The notes beneath the pieces were generated by a model. The model searched no databases and was not told where the DNA came from. It was given only the letters and a program-made list of their open reading frames with translations. Positions 5,970-7,875 of a stretch of 7,875 nucleotides of DNA are shown piece by piece. Both the position numbers and the translations under genes were made by a program. Every line of letters starts with the position of its first letter. The stretch's first letter is position 1. The stretch is from Alistipes sp. Its GTDB lineage: Bacteria; Bacteroidota; Bacteroidia; Bacteroidales; Rikenellaceae. The DNA lies in assembly GCA_017391665.1 (NCBI GenBank), contig JAFOXS010000108.1, forward strand, positions 1 to 7,875. Reading direction: 5' to 3'.

Positions 5970-7875
5970 ATGGATGTATTACAGAAATATGGCTCTCTGC
6001 GCCGTTTCATAGCAGATAGTTATTCGCCCATCACGCAGCAGGCCGTCGATTCGGCACTGCTCTATGCCGAGGAGAAGATGCGTGGCTATACGCGCTACGA
6101 TGGCACCCCTATGCTCGACCACGACGTGGCCGTGGCTGAGATCGTGTCGCGCGAGCTGGGCCTTGGTCGTAACTCTACCGTGGCAGCTATCCTGCACGAT
6201 GTGATCCGCATCGCCAACAAGGAGCGTCCCGAGGAGGTGGAGCCCCTCTCAATCGAGATTCGCGAGCGCTTTGGCGAGCCTGTGCTGGGTATTATCGTGG
6301 GCTTGTGCAAAATATCGAACATCAAACTCAAGGTGTCGAAGGAGCAGGCCAACGACTTCCGCGATATGCTGGTTAGCTACTCGGTCGATCCGCGAGTGAT
6401 ACTCATTAAACTGGCCGATAGGTTGGAGGTTATGCGTAGTCTCGATATCTTCCCCGTGGCCAAGCACCGCAAGAAGAGCTGGGAGAGTATGAACCTCTAT
6501 GCCCCAATCGCCCATAAGCTGGGTCTGTATGCCCTGAAGAGCGAGCTGGAGGATCTGGCACTGAAGTGGCTGGAGCCCAAGGATTATGAGTATATCACAC
6601 GCCGCCTGGAGGAGACCGAGAGCGAGCGTCAGACCTTCATCGCCCGCTTCCTGGTGCCCATCGAGGAGAAACTTAGGTCGATTCCCAACCTTCACTATCA
6701 CATCAAGAGTCGCACCAAGTCCGTCTATTCCATCTGGAACAAGATGCGTAAGCAGAACGTGCCGTTCGAGGGTGTTTACGACATCTTCGCCCTGCGCATC
6801 ATCATCGACTGCGAGCGTGAGCTGGAGAAGCAGCTCTGCTGGACGGTCTATTCGGTCGTTGGCGACTGCTATACGCCCAACCCCAAGCGTATGCGCGACT
6901 GGGTAACCATCCCCAAGTCCAACGGCTACGAGTCGCTGCACACCACTGTGTCGGCTGGCGGCGGTCGCTGGGTGGAGATACAGATCCGCTCGGAGCGTAT
7001 GGATGCCGTGGCCGAGCGAGGTATCGCCGCTCACTGGCGCTATAAGGGTGTGAATCAGGGTGCGCAGACCTCGGAGCAGTGGCTCAGCCGCCTCAGGGAG
7101 GCGCTGGAGGAGACCACCCACTCGCTCTCGCAGCGCTTCGATGCCAAGCCCTCGACAAGCGAGATTTTTGTCTTCACGCCCAATGGCGATATACGCAAAC
7201 TCCCCGAGGGTGCTACCGTTCTGGACTTTGCCTTTGACATACATACCAACCTTGGCGCAACCTGTACGGGAGCGAAGGTCAACAACCGTGCTGTACCCAT
7301 CCGCGAGGTGCTCAACAATGGTGACATCGTGGAGGTGATGACGCAGAAGAACCAGACGCCCAAGTCCGACTGGCTCACCTTCTGCGTGACATCTAAGGCT
7401 CGTGGCCGCATCAAGTCGTGGCTAAGGAACGAGCAGATGAAGCACGCCCGCATCGGTCGTGAGGAGCTGGAGCGCAAGCTCAAGAACTGGAAGATCACGG
7501 TTCCCATCGACGAGGCTGTGGCCTATCTGGGCAAGGTGCTGAAGGTTCGCACAGGCCGTGAGGTATATTCGATGATCGCTCTGCAGAAGATTGACTTCCT
7601 CTCTATCAAGGAGATACTGCAGCAGTGGCTCTCGGGTGAGGCCGAGGAGCAGCGCCGTGTGGCGGCTGCCGAGGCCGAGCGCAAGAAGGAGGAACTGAAG
7701 GCTGCACAGCAGGAGGAGGCACCCGCTGCCCGCCGCTCGGATGCGCTCGTTATCGATGAGAAGATCAATAACATAGAGTATAAGCTGGCCAAGTGCTGCA
7801 ACCCCATCAAGGGCGACGATATCTTCGGTTTTGTCACCATCTCGTCGGGTATTACGATCCACCGCTCGGATTGCC
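5970..7875 (+). CDS. relA: RelA/SpoT-family (p)ppGpp synthetase, probably hydrolase-impaired (3' end missing)
   Basis: Long RSH enzyme of the stringent response that makes (p)ppGpp from ATP and GDP/GTP. From ATG 5970 the frame is open for 635 codons to the right edge. The N-terminal HD domain (about 25-170) keeps H51, H76-D77 (AAILHDV) and D150 (LADR). The Glu-Asp pair that normally follows HDVV is R80-I81, and the LHNMR motif reads LEVMR (E153, V154), so hydrolysis is probably lost or weak. The synthetase domain has VYDIFALRI (D271), RMRD (307-310), PKSNGYESLHTTV and VEIQIR (E336), and looks active. A TGS domain spans about 398-458 (EIFVFTPNGDI). A charged Glu/Ala/Lys-rich linker lies at about 557-590. 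The zinc-finger motif has C609-C610 (LAKCCNP), H631 and C635. The C-terminal ACT domain lies beyond the edge. It is the last visible gene of the xseA operon, 3 bp after the methyltransferase stop. The relA versus spoT label is uncertain. Confidence 0.93.
   Translation, partial: MDVLQKYGSLRRFIADSYSPITQQAVDSALLYAEEKMRGYTRYDGTPMLDHDVAVAEIVSRELGLGRNSTVAAILHDVIRIANKERPEEVEPLSIEIRERFGEPVLGIIVGLCKISNIKLKVSKEQANDFRDMLVSYSVDPRVILIKLADRLEVMRSLDIFPVAKHRKKSWESMNLYAPIAHKLGLYALKSELEDLALKWLEPKDYEYITRRLEETESERQTFIARFLVPIEEKLRSIPNLHYHIKSRTKSVYSIWNKMRKQNVPFEGVYDIFALRIIIDCERELEKQLCWTVYSVVGDCYTPNPKRMRDWVTIPKSNGYESLHTTVSAGGGRWVEIQIRSERMDAVAERGIAAHWRYKGVNQGAQTSEQWLSRLREALEETTHSLSQRFDAKPSTSEIFVFTPNGDIRKLPEGATVLDFAFDIHTNLGATCTGAKVNNRAVPIREVLNNGDIVEVMTQKNQTPKSDWLTFCVTSKARGRIKSWLRNEQMKHARIGREELERKLKNWKITVPIDEAVAYLGKVLKVRTGREVYSMIALQKIDFLSIKEILQQWLSGEAEEQRRVAAAEAERKKEELKAAQQEEAPAARRSDALVIDEKINNIEYKLAKCCNPIKGDDIFGFVTISSGITIHRSDC

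Noticed and set aside
6249..7244. 331-codon open frame on the minus strand opposite relA
   Set aside because: It is the antisense shadow of a GC3-biased coding sequence; relA is unmistakable by its motifs.

Overview
The window looks like chromosomal DNA of a gut-type Bacteroidetes, probably Bacteroidales and possibly Alistipes or a relative. This rests on the protein versions seen (SppA, RF1, ExoVII, a long RelA/SpoT homologue), on Bacteroidetes-type promoter boxes (TTTG and TAnnTTTG) in AT-rich intergenic DNA, and on the near absence of Shine-Dalgarno sequences. Genus assignment is inference. I see no phage, IS, CRISPR, tRNA or rRNA genes.

Layout. (1) Bases 1-1762, minus strand: sppA, a membrane-anchored signal peptide peptidase, cut by the left edge just short of its C-terminus. 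(2) 1763-2055: AT-rich divergent promoter region with one TATCTTTG box facing each way. (3) 2056-3141, plus: prfA, peptide chain release factor 1. (4) 3142-3697: a 556-bp gene-free stretch. It holds a 62-codon open extension in frame behind the prfA stop, a strong rho-independent terminator, a 9-bp tandem array, three ATTTTGAATTTT motifs with small hairpins between them, and a well-formed Bacteroidetes promoter. (5) 3698-7875, plus: a tight operon of xseA, xseB, a zinc-finger SAM methyltransferase and relA/spoT. The gaps are 38, 8 and 3 bp, and the right edge cuts the last gene in its C-terminal regulatory region.

Function. The genes are mainly housekeeping: membrane proteolysis, translation termination, single-stranded DNA degradation by exonuclease VII, and (p)ppGpp alarmone metabolism. 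The operon couples a DNA repair nuclease to a stringent-response enzyme through a methyltransferase of unknown substrate.

The points most worth a second look are the open reading frame directly behind the RF1 stop codon, the repeat-rich spacer downstream of it, a related 9-bp tandem repeat between xseA and xseB, and a RelA/SpoT protein whose hydrolase domain has lost key residues although its synthetase domain keeps the basic RxKD-like motif usual in bifunctional enzymes. I did not find convincing evidence for a wholly new multi-gene system.
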